Positions 1 through 8,847 of a stretch of DNA of 64,000 nt are shown here, one piece after another. A model generated the notes under the pieces. The model did not search any database and was not told where the DNA came from. It saw nothing but the letters and a program-made list of their open reading frames with translations. The position numbers were made by a program, and so were the translations under genes. Each line of letters begins with the position of its first letter. Within the stretch, counting starts at the first letter, position 1. This stretch comes from DATKZM01 sp035527975. GTDB lineage: Bacteria > Pseudomonadota > Alphaproteobacteria > JAPULJ01. Location of the stretch: the NCBI GenBank assembly GCA_035527975.1, contig DATKZM010000034.1:21661-85660 (forward strand), written 5' to 3'.

Positions 1-77
1 TCATTGAAAGTCGCGGGATCGAACACCGGCGGCGTGATCAGATAGAGCCGGCAGCGCGCCTGGTCATCGTCAGCCAT
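1..77 (-). CDS. thiE: thiamine-phosphate synthase, N-terminal fragment
   Basis: The first 25 codons of a minus-strand gene run off the left edge. The ATG is at 77 and the protein begins MADDDQARC followed by RLYLITPPVFD. An opening strand of the form RLYLIT-P is characteristic of ThiE-type TIM barrels, which join the HMP-pyrophosphate and thiazole-phosphate moieties of thiamine. It lies 13 bp downstream of fba, and fba-thiE adjacency is common in Alphaproteobacteria, so cotranscription is likely. No active-site residue is inside the window, so the call rests on the N-terminus and the neighbour. A ThiE-like protein of other function cannot be excluded. Confidence 0.6.
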   Translation of the reverse strand, partial: MADDDQARCRLYLITPPVFDPATFN

Positions 78-90
78 CAGGAAACGCCGC

Positions 91-1008
91 TCACCGGCCT
101 TTGTAGATATCGACGATCTGGCCGAGCAGCGTGAGCGCGTCTTCCTTCGGGCGCTGGAAGGAGTTGCGGCCGATGATCGAGCCGCTACCTCCGCCGTCAC
201 GGATCTGGCGGATCTCGTCGAGCAGCGCATCGGAGCCCTTGGCGCCGCCGCCGGAGAAGACGACCAGCCGCCGGCCGTCGAAGGCCGACTGCACCACATG
301 CGCGATCCTCTTGGACAGCGTGGAAACATCGATGCCGGCGCTCTCATAGACCTTCATGGCCTCGGGCTGCTCGATATGGTCAGTGGGCGGCTTCACCTTG
401 ATGATATGCGCGCCCAGAAGCGCTGCCATATGCGCGGCATAGGCGGTGACGTCGATCGCCGTCTCGCCCTCCTTGGACAGATTGCCGCCGCGCGGATAGG
501 ACCAGATGACAACGGCGAGACCCACCGCTTTGGCTTCCTCGGCCAGCTCGCGGATTTCCTCGATCATCTCGAACTGGTCTTCCGACCCCGGATACATCGT
601 AAAGCCGATCGCCGAGCAGCCGAGCCGCAGCGCGTCGCTCACCGAGCCCGTGACCGCCTGGTCCCTGGCGATCGCATGGCTGTTGGAGGAATTTAGCTTG
701 AGGATCGTCGGCACAGCGCCCGCGAAACTGTCCGCGCCGGCCTCCAGAAGCCCCAACGGAGCGGCGAAGGCCGAGAGCCCCGCATCGACCGCGAGCTGGT
801 AATGGTAATGCGGGTCGTAACCCGGCGGGTTGGGCGCGAAGCTGCGCGCCGGCCCGTGCTCGAAGCCCTGGTCGACCGGCAGGATCACCAGCTTGCCGGT
901 GCCGGCGAGCTTGCCATGCATCAGGATGCGCGCCAGGTTCGCCTTGGTACCGGGGCAATCGCTCTCGTAGTTCGCCAAGATACGCCGGACGCGTTGGGTG
1001 ATCTTCAT
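91..1008 (-). CDS. fba: class I fructose-bisphosphate aldolase (DhnA type)
   Basis: Cleaves fructose 1,6-bisphosphate to dihydroxyacetone phosphate and glyceraldehyde 3-phosphate through a Schiff base. The 305-residue protein has the archaeal/DhnA-type class I features: LVILPVDQGFEHGP near residues 40-53, and an IIKVKPP strand whose lysines (204 or 206) include the likely Schiff-base residue. GGGAKG and IIGRNSFQR near the C-terminus form the phosphate-binding loops. It is cytoplasmic and metal independent. The thiE fragment follows 13 bp downstream, and a small conserved gene lies upstream on the same strand. The upstream pgk seen in many relatives is missing here. Confidence 0.93.
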   Translation of the reverse strand: MKITQRVRRILANYESDCPGTKANLARILMHGKLAGTGKLVILPVDQGFEHGPARSFAPNPPGYDPHYHYQLAVDAGLSAFAAPLGLLEAGADSFAGAVPTILKLNSSNSHAIARDQAVTGSVSDALRLGCSAIGFTMYPGSEDQFEMIEEIRELAEEAKAVGLAVVIWSYPRGGNLSKEGETAIDVTAYAAHMAALLGAHIIKVKPPTDHIEQPEAMKVYESAGIDVSTLSKRIAHVVQSAFDGRRLVVFSGGGAKGSDALLDEIRQIRDGGGSGSIIGRNSFQRPKEDALTLLGQIVDIYKGR

Positions 1009-1158
1009 CGGGAAAACTCGCTACTCTCGGGTTGATGCCGGTGCCGGGACAAGCGCTCGATTGCGCAAACAGGCGAGCCTGTGCGGAAAGCGCGGCGCCG
1101 CCAGCTCCGGCTCCCGTGATTATCCCACAAGTCAAGCGAATGCAAACCCGCGCCAAAC

Positions 1159-1584
1159 TCAGCCCGAGAGGCACGCGAATACCGCGTGCTCCGGTTCGGC
1201 CAGCCCGGCCAGATCGAGCGTCACGATCAGCTCCGTGACAACGCGCGCTCCGACCTGCTCGGCCATGTCGGCCAGTCTCGCCGCCACCTCGGGATCGCCT
1301 CGGAAACAGACGACCTCGATGCCCTCGCGCAATGCGCCCATCGCATCGCCCGCCCGCGCGCCGCAATCGAGCACGGCGAGCGAGCGCGCTTGCGGATGGC
1401 TTCGCCGGGCCGCCGCGACCATCGCCCGGAACATGCCGGCGCCAATATAAGCCGCCGCATCGGGGGGGCTGGTCAGCACCAGCGGCCGGCCGGCCCGCGC
1501 CGCCGCCGCCAATGCCGCCTCCGCCTGCGCTTGCGTATGCACGGCGATGACGGGACCTTCAAACTCGTATGACGCTCGTGACAT
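1159..1584 (-). CDS. conserved hypothetical protein
   Basis: A 141-residue protein without a recognised domain. It reads as alternating hydrophobic strands and alanine-rich helices: VIAVHTQAQAEAAL, RPLVLTSPPDAAAYIGAG, SLAVLDCGARAGDAMGALR, VVCFRGDPEVAARLADMAE. This suggests a small cytoplasmic alpha/beta fold, with no signal peptide or membrane segment. It lies 150 bp upstream of fba on the same strand. I recall similar unnamed genes beside fba in other Alphaproteobacteria, which would suggest a link to central carbon metabolism; that is inference. The function is unknown. Confidence 0.75.
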   Translation of the reverse strand: MSRASYEFEGPVIAVHTQAQAEAALAAAARAGRPLVLTSPPDAAAYIGAGMFRAMVAAARRSHPQARSLAVLDCGARAGDAMGALREGIEVVCFRGDPEVAARLADMAEQVGARVVTELIVTLDLAGLAEPEHAVFACLSG

Positions 1585-1764
1585 GTCGTCTCACAGTCTA
1601 AATCCTTTCTTGCGCCAAGCGCGCCTTGTGAATAGGTCAAGACGGGCCGGCCGCGAAGCGCCGCGCGCCGGCCCGTGCAACGCCCAAACGCGCCAAACAG
1701 AGCCAATGCGTTGAGCCCCCGGGACGAAGCTGGCGAGGAGAGCACCCCCCAGGACCAAGGCAAG

Positions 1765-2814
1765 ATGGGCCTTGGCGGCTGGATCAAATCACTCTTTTCG
1801 CGCCGCCGGCGGCTGCTGACGCTGGGCGTATTTATCCTGATCGCCGGCGCCGCGTGGGGCATCACCGCCGCCACCGGGCGAACGGTGGTGACCGTGGTCG
1901 CCGTGAGCCGCGGACCAGCGGTCGAAGCAGTTTATGCGACGGGTGTGATCGAGCCGGTTCACTGGGCCAAGGTCGCGCCCACCATCGTCGGGCGCATCGC
2001 CGCGGTCGCCCGGCGCGACGGTGCGGCGGTCAAAAAGGGCGACGTGCTGATGCGCCTCGACGACCGTGAGGCACGCGCCAATCTGGCCCAGCTCGAGGCG
2101 CGTCTTAAATTTTCGCGCGAGGAACTTGAGCGCTATCAGGCCCTGGTCAAACGCCGCATTGCCAGCCAGCAAGCGTATGAACGCGCGCGCTCAGACCACA
2201 TCCAGGCGCTCGCCGCTGTCGCCGGCGCACGCCAGCGCCTCGCAGACTACACTCTCACCGCGCCGCTCGATGGCATCGTTTTGCGCCATGACGGCGAGGT
2301 CGGCGAAACCGTGTCCGCCAGCCAGGTGCTCTATTGGGTTGGCCGTGAATATCCGCTGCGCGTCGTCGCCGAGGTCGACGAAGAGGATATCCCCCTGGTT
2401 CGCCTCGGCCAGCAGGCGCTGCTCACCGCCGACGCCTTCGGCAAGCGCGTCTTCGCCGGCAAGATCGCCGAGATCACACCCAAGGGCGATCCCATCAACA
2501 AGAACTACCGGGTGCGCATCGCCATTCCCGATACCACCCCGTTGCGCATCGGCATGACCACCGAGGTCAATATCGTCGTGCGCCAACACAAACGCGCGCT
2601 TCTCGTCCCCTTCTCGGCCCTACGCAACGGCGCGGTCTTCACGGTCGAGGGCGGCCGCGCCCGCCGCAAGACGGTCAATGCCGGTATCATTGGCGACAAG
2701 CGGGTGGAGATCCTGGGCGGCCTGATGGAAGGCCAGATTGTCATTGTCGACCCGCCCGAAGGACTGCAGGACGGCGAGCGGGTTCGCGCAAAACGCACCC
2801 AGACCGAGGGCTGA
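1765..2814 (+). CDS. HlyD/MacA-type periplasmic adaptor subunit of an ABC exporter
   Basis: A 349-residue membrane-fusion protein. A short basic N-terminus (FSRRRRLL) precedes one membrane anchor at about residues 18-35. A lipoyl-like segment (VAPTIVGRIAAVARRDGAAVKKGDVLMRLDD), a helical hairpin (about 105-150), a second lipoyl half (TLTAPLDGIVLRHDGEVGETV) and beta-barrel/membrane-proximal domains follow. It would link the inner-membrane exporter encoded next to an outer-membrane TolC-like channel that is not in the window. I chose the ATG at 1765 because AGGACCAAGG precedes it and the anchor follows at once; an in-frame GTG at 1675 would add 30 unlikely residues. The permease gene starts 6 bp downstream. 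Confidence 0.88.
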   Translation: MGLGGWIKSLFSRRRRLLTLGVFILIAGAAWGITAATGRTVVTVVAVSRGPAVEAVYATGVIEPVHWAKVAPTIVGRIAAVARRDGAAVKKGDVLMRLDDREARANLAQLEARLKFSREELERYQALVKRRIASQQAYERARSDHIQALAAVAGARQRLADYTLTAPLDGIVLRHDGEVGETVSASQVLYWVGREYPLRVVAEVDEEDIPLVRLGQQALLTADAFGKRVFAGKIAEITPKGDPINKNYRVRIAIPDTTPLRIGMTTEVNIVVRQHKRALLVPFSALRNGAVFTVEGGRARRKTVNAGIIGDKRVEILGGLMEGQIVIVDPPEGLQDGERVRAKRTQTEG

Positions 2815-2820
2815 GCCGCG

Positions 2821-4065
2821 ATGCCGCTGGCCCTCGACATCGCGCTCACACACCTTCTCACCCGCAAGCGTCAGACGGCGGTTTCGATGCTCGGCGTTGC
2901 CATGGGGGTTGGCTTCGCCATCGCCATGGCCGGAATGATGGAAGGCTTCCAAAACTACTTCGTTTCCAAGGTCATCGACGTGACCCCGCACATCACCATG
3001 AAGGATGAATTCCGCAATCCGCCGGCCCAACCTGCGGCCATGCGTTTCGGCCACGGCGCCTTGGCACTGCACGGTCTGCGTCCGCGCGACGAGCTGCGCG
3101 GCATCAGGCGCGCCCAGAGCATCGTAAGCTCGCTCGCCCGGCGCGACGGGCTGGCAATCGCGCCATCGCTCGAAGGCCAGGTCTTCCTTCGCTACGGCTC
3201 CAAGGATGTCGGCGCCAGCTTGATCGGCATCGAGCCCGACCGCCAGCGGCTGGTGAGCAATCTCGAGAATGACCTGACCGTCGGCTCGCTCGACGCGCTG
3301 AAAACCTCGGCGAACGGCCTCATCATCGGCTACGACCTTGCGCGCAAACTCGGCGTCAAGATGCGCGACACGGTCACCGCGGTCTCGCCCGCCGGCGTCA
3401 TCCTGAAGATGAAGATTGTCGGTATCTTCCGCACCGGCCTCATCAACCTCGACGGCGGCGTTGCTTACGCCTTGCTGAAGAAAGTCCAGGTACTGCAGAA
3501 ACGCATCAACGTCGTGAACCAGATCACCATGCGCCTGAAGGATCCCGACGCCGCGGGTAAAGTCGCCGCCGCGATAGAGCGGCGTTTCCGCTACCGCACC
3601 GAATCTTGGCAGGAGGCAAATGAGGGCGTGCTCGGTGTCTTCGTGATCCAGCACGCCATCATGTACGCCACCACCGGCGCCATTCTCGTGGTCGCCTGTT
3701 TCGGCATCTTCAACGTCATCTCCACCATCATCTTCGAGAAGACCCGCGATATCGCCATCCTCAAATCCATGGGCTTTGAGGAAAGCGACATCCGCTCGAT
3801 CTTCCTGATCGAAGGCCTGGCTGTCGGTATTCTCGGCAGCTTGCTCGGCTGGGCGCTCGGCTACGGCCTACTGCAGTTGCTGGGGAGCGTGAAGTTCAAT
3901 GTCGAAAGCTTTGTGAAACTGGAAGGTTTCGTCCTGCATTCCACTTGGGTTCATTATGCCATCGGCACCGTCGCGGCGATGGCATCGGCGGCCTTCGCGG
4001 CCTACCTGCCGGCCCGCAAGGCAGCACGACTGCGTCCGGTCGATATCATCCGCGGTGCAGCGTGA
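2821..4065 (+). CDS. ABC transporter permease, FtsX/MacB (LolE-like) family
   Basis: A 414-residue permease with the MacB/FtsX layout. An N-terminal membrane helix (about residues 20-42) is followed by a large extracytoplasmic domain (about 45-275) and three C-terminal helices (about 280-305, 325-350, 375-400), ending with the conserved cytoplasmic LPARKAARLRPVDIIRG tail. FEKTRDIAILKSMGF is the coupling motif of this family. Such permeases drive mechanotransmission-type export or extraction of lipids, lipoproteins, peptides or siderophores. With its adaptor (upstream) and ATPase (downstream) it forms a DevBCA/MacAB-like tripartite exporter. The substrate cannot be inferred. Confidence 0.9.
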   Translation: MPLALDIALTHLLTRKRQTAVSMLGVAMGVGFAIAMAGMMEGFQNYFVSKVIDVTPHITMKDEFRNPPAQPAAMRFGHGALALHGLRPRDELRGIRRAQSIVSSLARRDGLAIAPSLEGQVFLRYGSKDVGASLIGIEPDRQRLVSNLENDLTVGSLDALKTSANGLIIGYDLARKLGVKMRDTVTAVSPAGVILKMKIVGIFRTGLINLDGGVAYALLKKVQVLQKRINVVNQITMRLKDPDAAGKVAAAIERRFRYRTESWQEANEGVLGVFVIQHAIMYATTGAILVVACFGIFNVISTIIFEKTRDIAILKSMGFEESDIRSIFLIEGLAVGILGSLLGWALGYGLLQLLGSVKFNVESFVKLEGFVLHSTWVHYAIGTVAAMASAAFAAYLPARKAARLRPVDIIRGAA

Positions 4066-4072
4066 GCGCGGC

Positions 4073-4834
4073 ATGAGCGTCGGAGCCACAGCCATGACCA
4101 CGCCCGTCCTCGAGACGCGCGGGGTCACCCGCGTGTTGCCGGGCGTCATCCCGGTAACGCTGGTGCGCGACGTCAATCTCGCGATCGGGCAGGGCGAGTT
4201 CGTCTCGATCGTAGGCCCGTCCGGGTCGGGCAAGTCATCGCTGCTCTATCTGCTCGGCCTGCTCGACGTGCCGAGCGAGGGCGAGCTCTACCTTCAAGGC
4301 CGGGATACCAGCACGCTCGACGAGCATGAGCTTGCCCATCTGCGCCTGGAAAAGCTGGGCTTCGTTTTCCAGTTCCACTTCCTGTTGCCCGAGTTCGACG
4401 CGCTGACGAACATCATGGTGCCGATGCGCCGGCTCGGGAAGATGAACCATCGGGCCATGCGCGAGCGCGCCCGCGGCCTTCTCGCCGATTTCGGCCTTGA
4501 GGACGCGGCCGACAAGCGGCCGGGCCAGCTTTCCGGCGGCATGCGCCAGCGCGTCGCCGTCGCGCGCGCGCTCGCCAACGACCCGCTGGTCATCCTGGCC
4601 GACGAGCCGACCGGCAATCTCGATCAGAAGAGCGGCCGCAATGTCTTCGACATCTTCGAAGGCCTCGTGGACACGATGGGAACCACCGTCATCGCAGTCA
4701 CACATGACGAGCATTTATCCGCCTTGACACAACGCCGTATCACCATCGTCGACGGCGTAATCGACGCCGATCACAAAGTTAACTCCGGGCCGGCGCGCCC
4801 CGGTGAACCGCCCCGGCCGGAGCTTGAAATCTAA
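4073..4834 (+). CDS. ABC transporter ATP-binding protein, MacB/LolD class
   Basis: A 253-residue nucleotide-binding subunit for the preceding permease. Walker A is GPSGSGKSS, the signature LSGGMRQRVA, Walker B VILADEPTGNLD, and the switch histidine lies in VTHDEH. The Q-loop region reads FVFQFHFLLPEFDA, typical of the LolD/MacB/DevA group. The ATG at 4073 lies 7 bp after the permease stop; an alternative ATG at 4094 would still keep all motifs. The last ~20 residues are Pro/Gly rich and probably disordered. It is the last gene of the three-gene exporter operon. Confidence 0.9.
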   Translation: MSVGATAMTTPVLETRGVTRVLPGVIPVTLVRDVNLAIGQGEFVSIVGPSGSGKSSLLYLLGLLDVPSEGELYLQGRDTSTLDEHELAHLRLEKLGFVFQFHFLLPEFDALTNIMVPMRRLGKMNHRAMRERARGLLADFGLEDAADKRPGQLSGGMRQRVAVARALANDPLVILADEPTGNLDQKSGRNVFDIFEGLVDTMGTTVIAVTHDEHLSALTQRRITIVDGVIDADHKVNSGPARPGEPPRPELEI

Positions 4835-5032
4835 AAATAGCTTGCGAATTCCACTTGCCAATTTTGCGAAAACGACCAATTGTGTCGCGCGGGTTACAAG
4901 TGACCCTGGCATGCCCTCGCAAGCGGCCTTTAGCCTAGCCGAGACGATACCAGTAGTTGTGGCCTGTTTAAGTGCGTTGCGGTGACCGTCCCAGGACGGT
5001 TCCCGCATAGTGATTGTGTGAAAGGAGTTGCC

Positions 5033-5242
5033 ATGTCTGCTGGCACCGTGAAGTGGTTCAATCCCGTCAAGGGCTATGGGTTCATCGAGCCGGAGGATGG
5101 CGGCAAGGATGTGTTCGTGCACATCTCCGCCGTTCAGCGCGCTGGCATGGAGACCTTGCGCGAAGGCCAGAAGATCCAGTTCGAGATCGTCCCGGGCCGG
5201 GACGGCAAGACGTCGGCGGACAACCTGGTCGCCCAGGACTAG
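5033..5242 (+). CDS. cold-shock domain protein
   Basis: A 69-residue single CSD protein. RNP1 is KGYGFIEP and RNP2 is VFVHISAV, so it should bind single-stranded RNA/DNA as an OB-fold chaperone. The start is fixed by AAAGGAG (5021-5027), 5 nt before the ATG at 5033. An in-frame GTG at 4982 would add 17 residues that do not fit the family. The ~200 bp between the ABC ATPase and this gene could hold a long 5' leader like those of other csp genes, but I see no convincing promoter or structured element. A strong hairpin follows the stop. Confidence 0.95.
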   Translation: MSAGTVKWFNPVKGYGFIEPEDGGKDVFVHISAVQRAGMETLREGQKIQFEIVPGRDGKTSADNLVAQD

Positions 5243-5250
5243 TTGACCCG

Positions 5251-5278
5251 CCCGGCCCCGCGGGAACGCGGGGCCGGG
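5251..5278 (+). terminator. strong GC hairpin after the cold-shock gene
   Basis: A perfect 12-bp stem (5251-5262 with 5267-5278) closed by a GGAA tetraloop lies 8 bp after the csp stop codon. There is no T tract afterwards, so it may stop transcription with Rho, or stabilise the 3' end of the short csp mRNA, rather than act as a classical intrinsic terminator. Confidence 0.6.
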
Positions 5279-5429
5279 CGCACCGGCTACACGCCGCGGC
5301 CTCGCGCGGCATTTCTGTTTCAGAGCCGCGGCGCTCGCGGGCGCCGCGTTCTTTGTCGTTTTCTAGCGATGATCGCGCCAAGCGCGGCCGCGGGAATCCA
5401 AATTCCAAACCGAAGGAGCAGGCGCATAG

Positions 5430-5639
5430 ATGGCACGCAAGCCCAACTATAGTTTCGAGAAACGCGAACGCGAGCGCGCAAAGGCCGCCAAGAAGGCTGC
5501 GCGCGCCGCCGCCAAGGCGGAAAAGGCCGATGCCCGCAAGGGAGGTCCGGAGGGCGCAGAGGGCGCGGAGGGCGCAGAGGGCGCGGAGGCAGTCGAAAAT
5601 GCCGATGCGTCGGAGACGGAGCGCTCGCCCGGGGAATAA
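5430..5639 (+). CDS. small Lys/Arg/Ala-rich protein with a GAE repeat
   Basis: A 69-residue cytoplasmic protein with a conserved-looking start (MARKPNYSFEKRERERAKAA). It then has a highly basic alanine-rich helix (about 10-35) and an acidic tail containing four GAE triplets and a Glu/Ser-rich end. A good GAAGGAG site lies upstream of the ATG. Short proteins with a MARKPNY-F-KR start are widespread as unnamed genes in Alphaproteobacteria (from memory). The charge split (basic N-half, acidic C-half) suggests a nucleic-acid or ribosome-associated role, but this is not established. Confidence 0.7.
   Translation: MARKPNYSFEKRERERAKAAKKAARAAAKAEKADARKGGPEGAEGAEGAEGAEAVENADASETERSPGE
5553..5588 (+). 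repeat. four tandem 9-bp units encoding GAE x4
   Basis: Alternating GGCGCAGAG and GGCGCGGAG units, four copies in frame, encode Gly-Ala-Glu repeats in the acidic tail of the small protein. Units 1 and 3 match and units 2 and 4 match, so an 18-bp unit was probably duplicated. Copy number could vary between strains. Confidence 0.85.
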
Positions 5640-5769
5640 TACCCACTTCTCAAAGCGGGTTCATGCACGGACATCCGGCCGGCCTATGGGCGGACCTGGA
5701 GCCCTAATCAGAAAAAATTGAACGCCAATCCGGAACCGGCCCGCACGGTGCGAGGCAGGTCGGTTTCGC

Positions 5770-6771
5770 TCAGCCCAGCTTGCCCATCGCCACGGCGGTA
5801 TCCGACATCCGGTTGGAAAAGCCCCACTCGTTATCGTACCAGGAGAGCACGCGGCAGAAGCTGCCGTCGACCACCTGGGTCTGGGTCGCATCGAAGGTCG
5901 AGCTGGCCGGGTTGTGGTTGAAGTCGGTGGAAACCAACGGCGCGTTATTGACCTCCAGAATGCCTTTGAGCCGGCCGCCGGTCGCCTGATTGATGGCGCC
6001 GTTGATCTCCTCGACCGAGGTGTCGCGAGGCGTGTTGAACTTAAAGTCGATCACCGAGACATTGGGCGTCGGCACCCGGATCGAGGTGCCGTCGAGCTTG
6101 CCGTTGAGCTCGGGTAGCACCAGGCCGACGGCGCGCGCCGCGCCGGTCGAGGTCGGGATCATCGACATCGCCGCCGCCCGCGCCCGCCGCAGATCGCCGT
6201 GCAGCGTATCCAACACGGGCTGGTCGCCCGTATAGGCGTGGATCGTGGTCATGAAGCCGCGCTCGATACCGATCGCCTGGTTAAGCACATGCGCCACCGG
6301 GGCCAAACAGTTCGTCGTGCAGGACGCGTTTGAGACCACCGTGTGGCCGGCTTCGAGCTTGTCGTCGTTGACGCCGTAGACGACCGTGATGTCGGCGCCG
6401 CTCGCCGGCGCGGAGACCAGCACGCGCTTGGCGCCCTGCCCCAGATGGACGCCCGCCTTTTCCTTGGAAGCGAAAATGCCGGTGCATTCCAGCACCACGT
6501 CGACACCCGACCAGTCGAGCTTCGAAGGGTCGCGCTCCGCCGACACGCGGATCTTGCCTTTGCCGGCATCGAGCCAGTCATCGCCGGTCTTCACCTCGCC
6601 CGGCAATGTGCCGTGGACGCTGTCGTATTTCAGCAGATGCGCGTTCGTTTCCACGGAGCCGAGATCATTGATCGCAACGAACTCGATGTCGTCGCGCTTG
6701 GCCTCCAGCGCCGCCCGCAGGATAAGCCGGCCGATCCGCCCAAACCCGTTGATTGCAACCCGTACTGCCAT
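5770..6771 (-). CDS. gap: glyceraldehyde-3-phosphate dehydrogenase, type I
   Basis: A 333-residue enzyme oxidising glyceraldehyde 3-phosphate to 1,3-bisphosphoglycerate. The Rossmann start is VRVAINGFGRIGR, the catalytic cysteine (C151) lies in SNASCTTNCLAP, and the C-terminal WYDNEWGFSNRM is the type I signature. The nucleotide-binding region has ND at 35-36, as in NAD-dependent forms. It is the second gene of a minus-strand tkt-gap pair separated by about 39 bp. The partner pgk that usually follows gap in related genomes is not downstream; plus-strand genes are found there instead. Confidence 0.97.
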   Translation of the reverse strand: MAVRVAINGFGRIGRLILRAALEAKRDDIEFVAINDLGSVETNAHLLKYDSVHGTLPGEVKTGDDWLDAGKGKIRVSAERDPSKLDWSGVDVVLECTGIFASKEKAGVHLGQGAKRVLVSAPASGADITVVYGVNDDKLEAGHTVVSNASCTTNCLAPVAHVLNQAIGIERGFMTTIHAYTGDQPVLDTLHGDLRRARAAAMSMIPTSTGAARAVGLVLPELNGKLDGTSIRVPTPNVSVIDFKFNTPRDTSVEEINGAINQATGGRLKGILEVNNAPLVSTDFNHNPASSTFDATQTQVVDGSFCRVLSWYDNEWGFSNRMSDTAVAMGKLG

Positions 6772-6810
6772 CTTGTCGAACCTCCGTTCTTAACACCGTT
6801 GCGGCGTGTG

Positions 6811-8847
6811 TCAGCCGAGCCGCTCCTTCGCCGCCGCGACAACCGCCTCCGCCGTAATCCCAAAATGCTCATAGAGTTCGTCCGCCGGCGCCGAGGCGCC
6901 AAAAGACTTCATGCCGACGAAGGCGCCGTTTGCGCCGATCCAGCGCTCCCAGCCGAACCCGATCGCTGCCTCGACCGCGACCCGCACGCCGCCCGCCGCG
7001 CCCAGAACCGCGGCCTGGTAAGCCTCATCCTGCGCCTCGAACAGGTCCCAGCACGGCATCGAAATTACCGCCGTCGCCACGCCTTCGGCCTGCAGCGCCT
7101 GGCGCGCCTGCATGGCGATTTCGACCTCCGAGCCGGTGGCTATCAAGGTCACCGCGCGCGCACCCTCGGCCTCGGCCAGCACATATGCCCCGCGGGCGCA
7201 GCGGTTTTCCTCGGTGTAGGCGTCGCGCTGCTCGGGCAGGCCCTGGCGCGTCAACGCCAGCACCGAGGGGGTGCCGGTATTCTCCAGCGCCAATGCCCAG
7301 CACTCTGCCGTCTCGCTGGCATCGGCCGGGCGGAAGACGTTGAGATTGGGGATCGCGCGCAAGGCCGCCAGATGCTCCACCGGCTGATGCGTCGGTCCGT
7401 CCTCGCCAAGCCCAATCGAATCATGCGTCATCACGTAGACGACACGCAGCCCCATGAGCGCGGAAAGCCGTATCGATGGGCGCGCATAGTCGGTGAAGAC
7501 AAGAAACGTCCCGCCATACGGCACCACGCCTTTGTGCAGCGCCAGCCCGTTCATCACCGCGGCCATCGCGTGTTCGCGCACGCCGTAATAAACGTAGGCC
7601 GGCAGCGGAAACGAGCCTGGCGTCACCACGGCCTCGGAACTCGCCTTGGTGTTGTTGGACCCGGTGAGGTCAGCCGAGCCGCCGACAAGCTCCGGCATCA
7701 CCGCCGCAAGCGCATCGAGGGTCTTACCCGAGGATATCCGCGTTGCCTGCTTTGGCTTGTCGCCAGCGGCCGCACGCTTCACCGCCGCGATGGCCTCGCC
7801 GAATTCCTCCGGCAGCCGGCCGGACAGCAGTCGCTCGAATTCGCCGCGCGTCTCGTCGTCCAACGCGGCTATGCGCGACTGCCAATTTGCCCGCGCCCGG
7901 GCGCCGCGCCCGCCCGCCGCACGCCAGGCGGCGAGGATATCGCCAGGCACCTCGAATGGCGCATGAGGCCAGCCGAGGGCTGAGCGTGTTCCGGCAATCT
8001 CGTCGGCGCCCAGCGGGCTGCCATGGGCGCCCGATGTCCCCGCTTTTGTTGGCGCGCCGTAAGCGATCGTCGTCCGGCAGGCGATCAACGAGGGAGCGTC
8101 TTCCGTCTTCGCCGCCGCGATCGCCTGGTCGACGGCCTCCGGATCGTGCCCGTCGACTGCGCGCACCGCCCAGCCGCAGGCGGCAAAGCGCGCCAATTGG
8201 TCGTCGGTGACGGAAAGATCGGTCGGCCCATCGATCGAGATCGAATTGTCGTCGAATAGCACGACCAGACGATCGAGCTTCAAATGACCGGCCAGCGAAA
8301 TCGCCTCGTGGCTGATGCCTTCCATCAGGCAGCCGTCGCCGGCAATGACGTAAGTATGGTGGTCGACCGCCGCGGCCCCGAAACGCTCGGCGAGCAGCCG
8401 CTCAGCCAGCGCCATGCCGACGGCGTTGGCAAGCCCCTGGCCCAGGGGCCCGGTCGTGGTCTCGATGCCGGACGCATGGCCGTATTCGGGATGGCCCGCG
8501 GTGCGTGCGCCAAGTTGGCGGAAATCACGTAACTGCTCCAGCGTCATATCCTCGTAGCCGGTCAGATACAAAAGCGCATAGAGCAACATCGAGCCATGCC
8601 CGGCCGACAGCACGAAGCGGTCGCGATCAGGCCAGTCGGGATGGGATGGGTCGAAATTCAGATGGCGCGTGAACAGCACCGTGGCGACATCGGCCATGCC
8701 CATCGGCATACCCGGATGGCCGGATTTGGCGGCCTCCACGGCGTCCATGGCGAGCGCACGGATCGCGTTCGCCAATTGGGCATGCGGAACAGCTGCGGCA
8801 TCGCCGGCGGGCGCATGCGGCTTACTGACGGGATTTGCGGCTTCCAT
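6811..8847 (-). CDS. tkt: transketolase
   Basis: A 678-residue ThDP enzyme of the pentose-phosphate (or Calvin) pathway, transferring two-carbon ketol groups. It shows the N-terminal GHPGMPMGMA segment, the ThDP/Mg motif beginning at GDGCLMEG, the pyrimidine-domain VREHAMAAVMNG with the catalytic glutamate, and GEDGPTHQPVEHLA. Its length is standard. It is the first gene of the minus-strand tkt-gap unit. The ~300 bp upstream contains a 9-bp inverted repeat that could be regulatory. No Calvin-cycle genes (rbcL, prk) are in the window, so a role in the pentose-phosphate pathway is the safer assumption. Confidence 0.97.
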   Translation of the reverse strand: MEAANPVSKPHAPAGDAAAVPHAQLANAIRALAMDAVEAAKSGHPGMPMGMADVATVLFTRHLNFDPSHPDWPDRDRFVLSAGHGSMLLYALLYLTGYEDMTLEQLRDFRQLGARTAGHPEYGHASGIETTTGPLGQGLANAVGMALAERLLAERFGAAAVDHHTYVIAGDGCLMEGISHEAISLAGHLKLDRLVVLFDDNSISIDGPTDLSVTDDQLARFAACGWAVRAVDGHDPEAVDQAIAAAKTEDAPSLIACRTTIAYGAPTKAGTSGAHGSPLGADEIAGTRSALGWPHAPFEVPGDILAAWRAAGGRGARARANWQSRIAALDDETRGEFERLLSGRLPEEFGEAIAAVKRAAAGDKPKQATRISSGKTLDALAAVMPELVGGSADLTGSNNTKASSEAVVTPGSFPLPAYVYYGVREHAMAAVMNGLALHKGVVPYGGTFLVFTDYARPSIRLSALMGLRVVYVMTHDSIGLGEDGPTHQPVEHLAALRAIPNLNVFRPADASETAECWALALENTGTPSVLALTRQGLPEQRDAYTEENRCARGAYVLAEAEGARAVTLIATGSEVEIAMQARQALQAEGVATAVISMPCWDLFEAQDEAYQAAVLGAAGGVRVAVEAAIGFGWERWIGANGAFVGMKSFGASAPADELYEHFGITAEAVVAAAKERLG

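Noticed and set aside
4835..5032. Promoter and cold-shock leader upstream of csp
   Set aside because: TTGCCA-N17-AATTGT is present but matches the -10 consensus at only three positions, and no conserved cold box was recognised.
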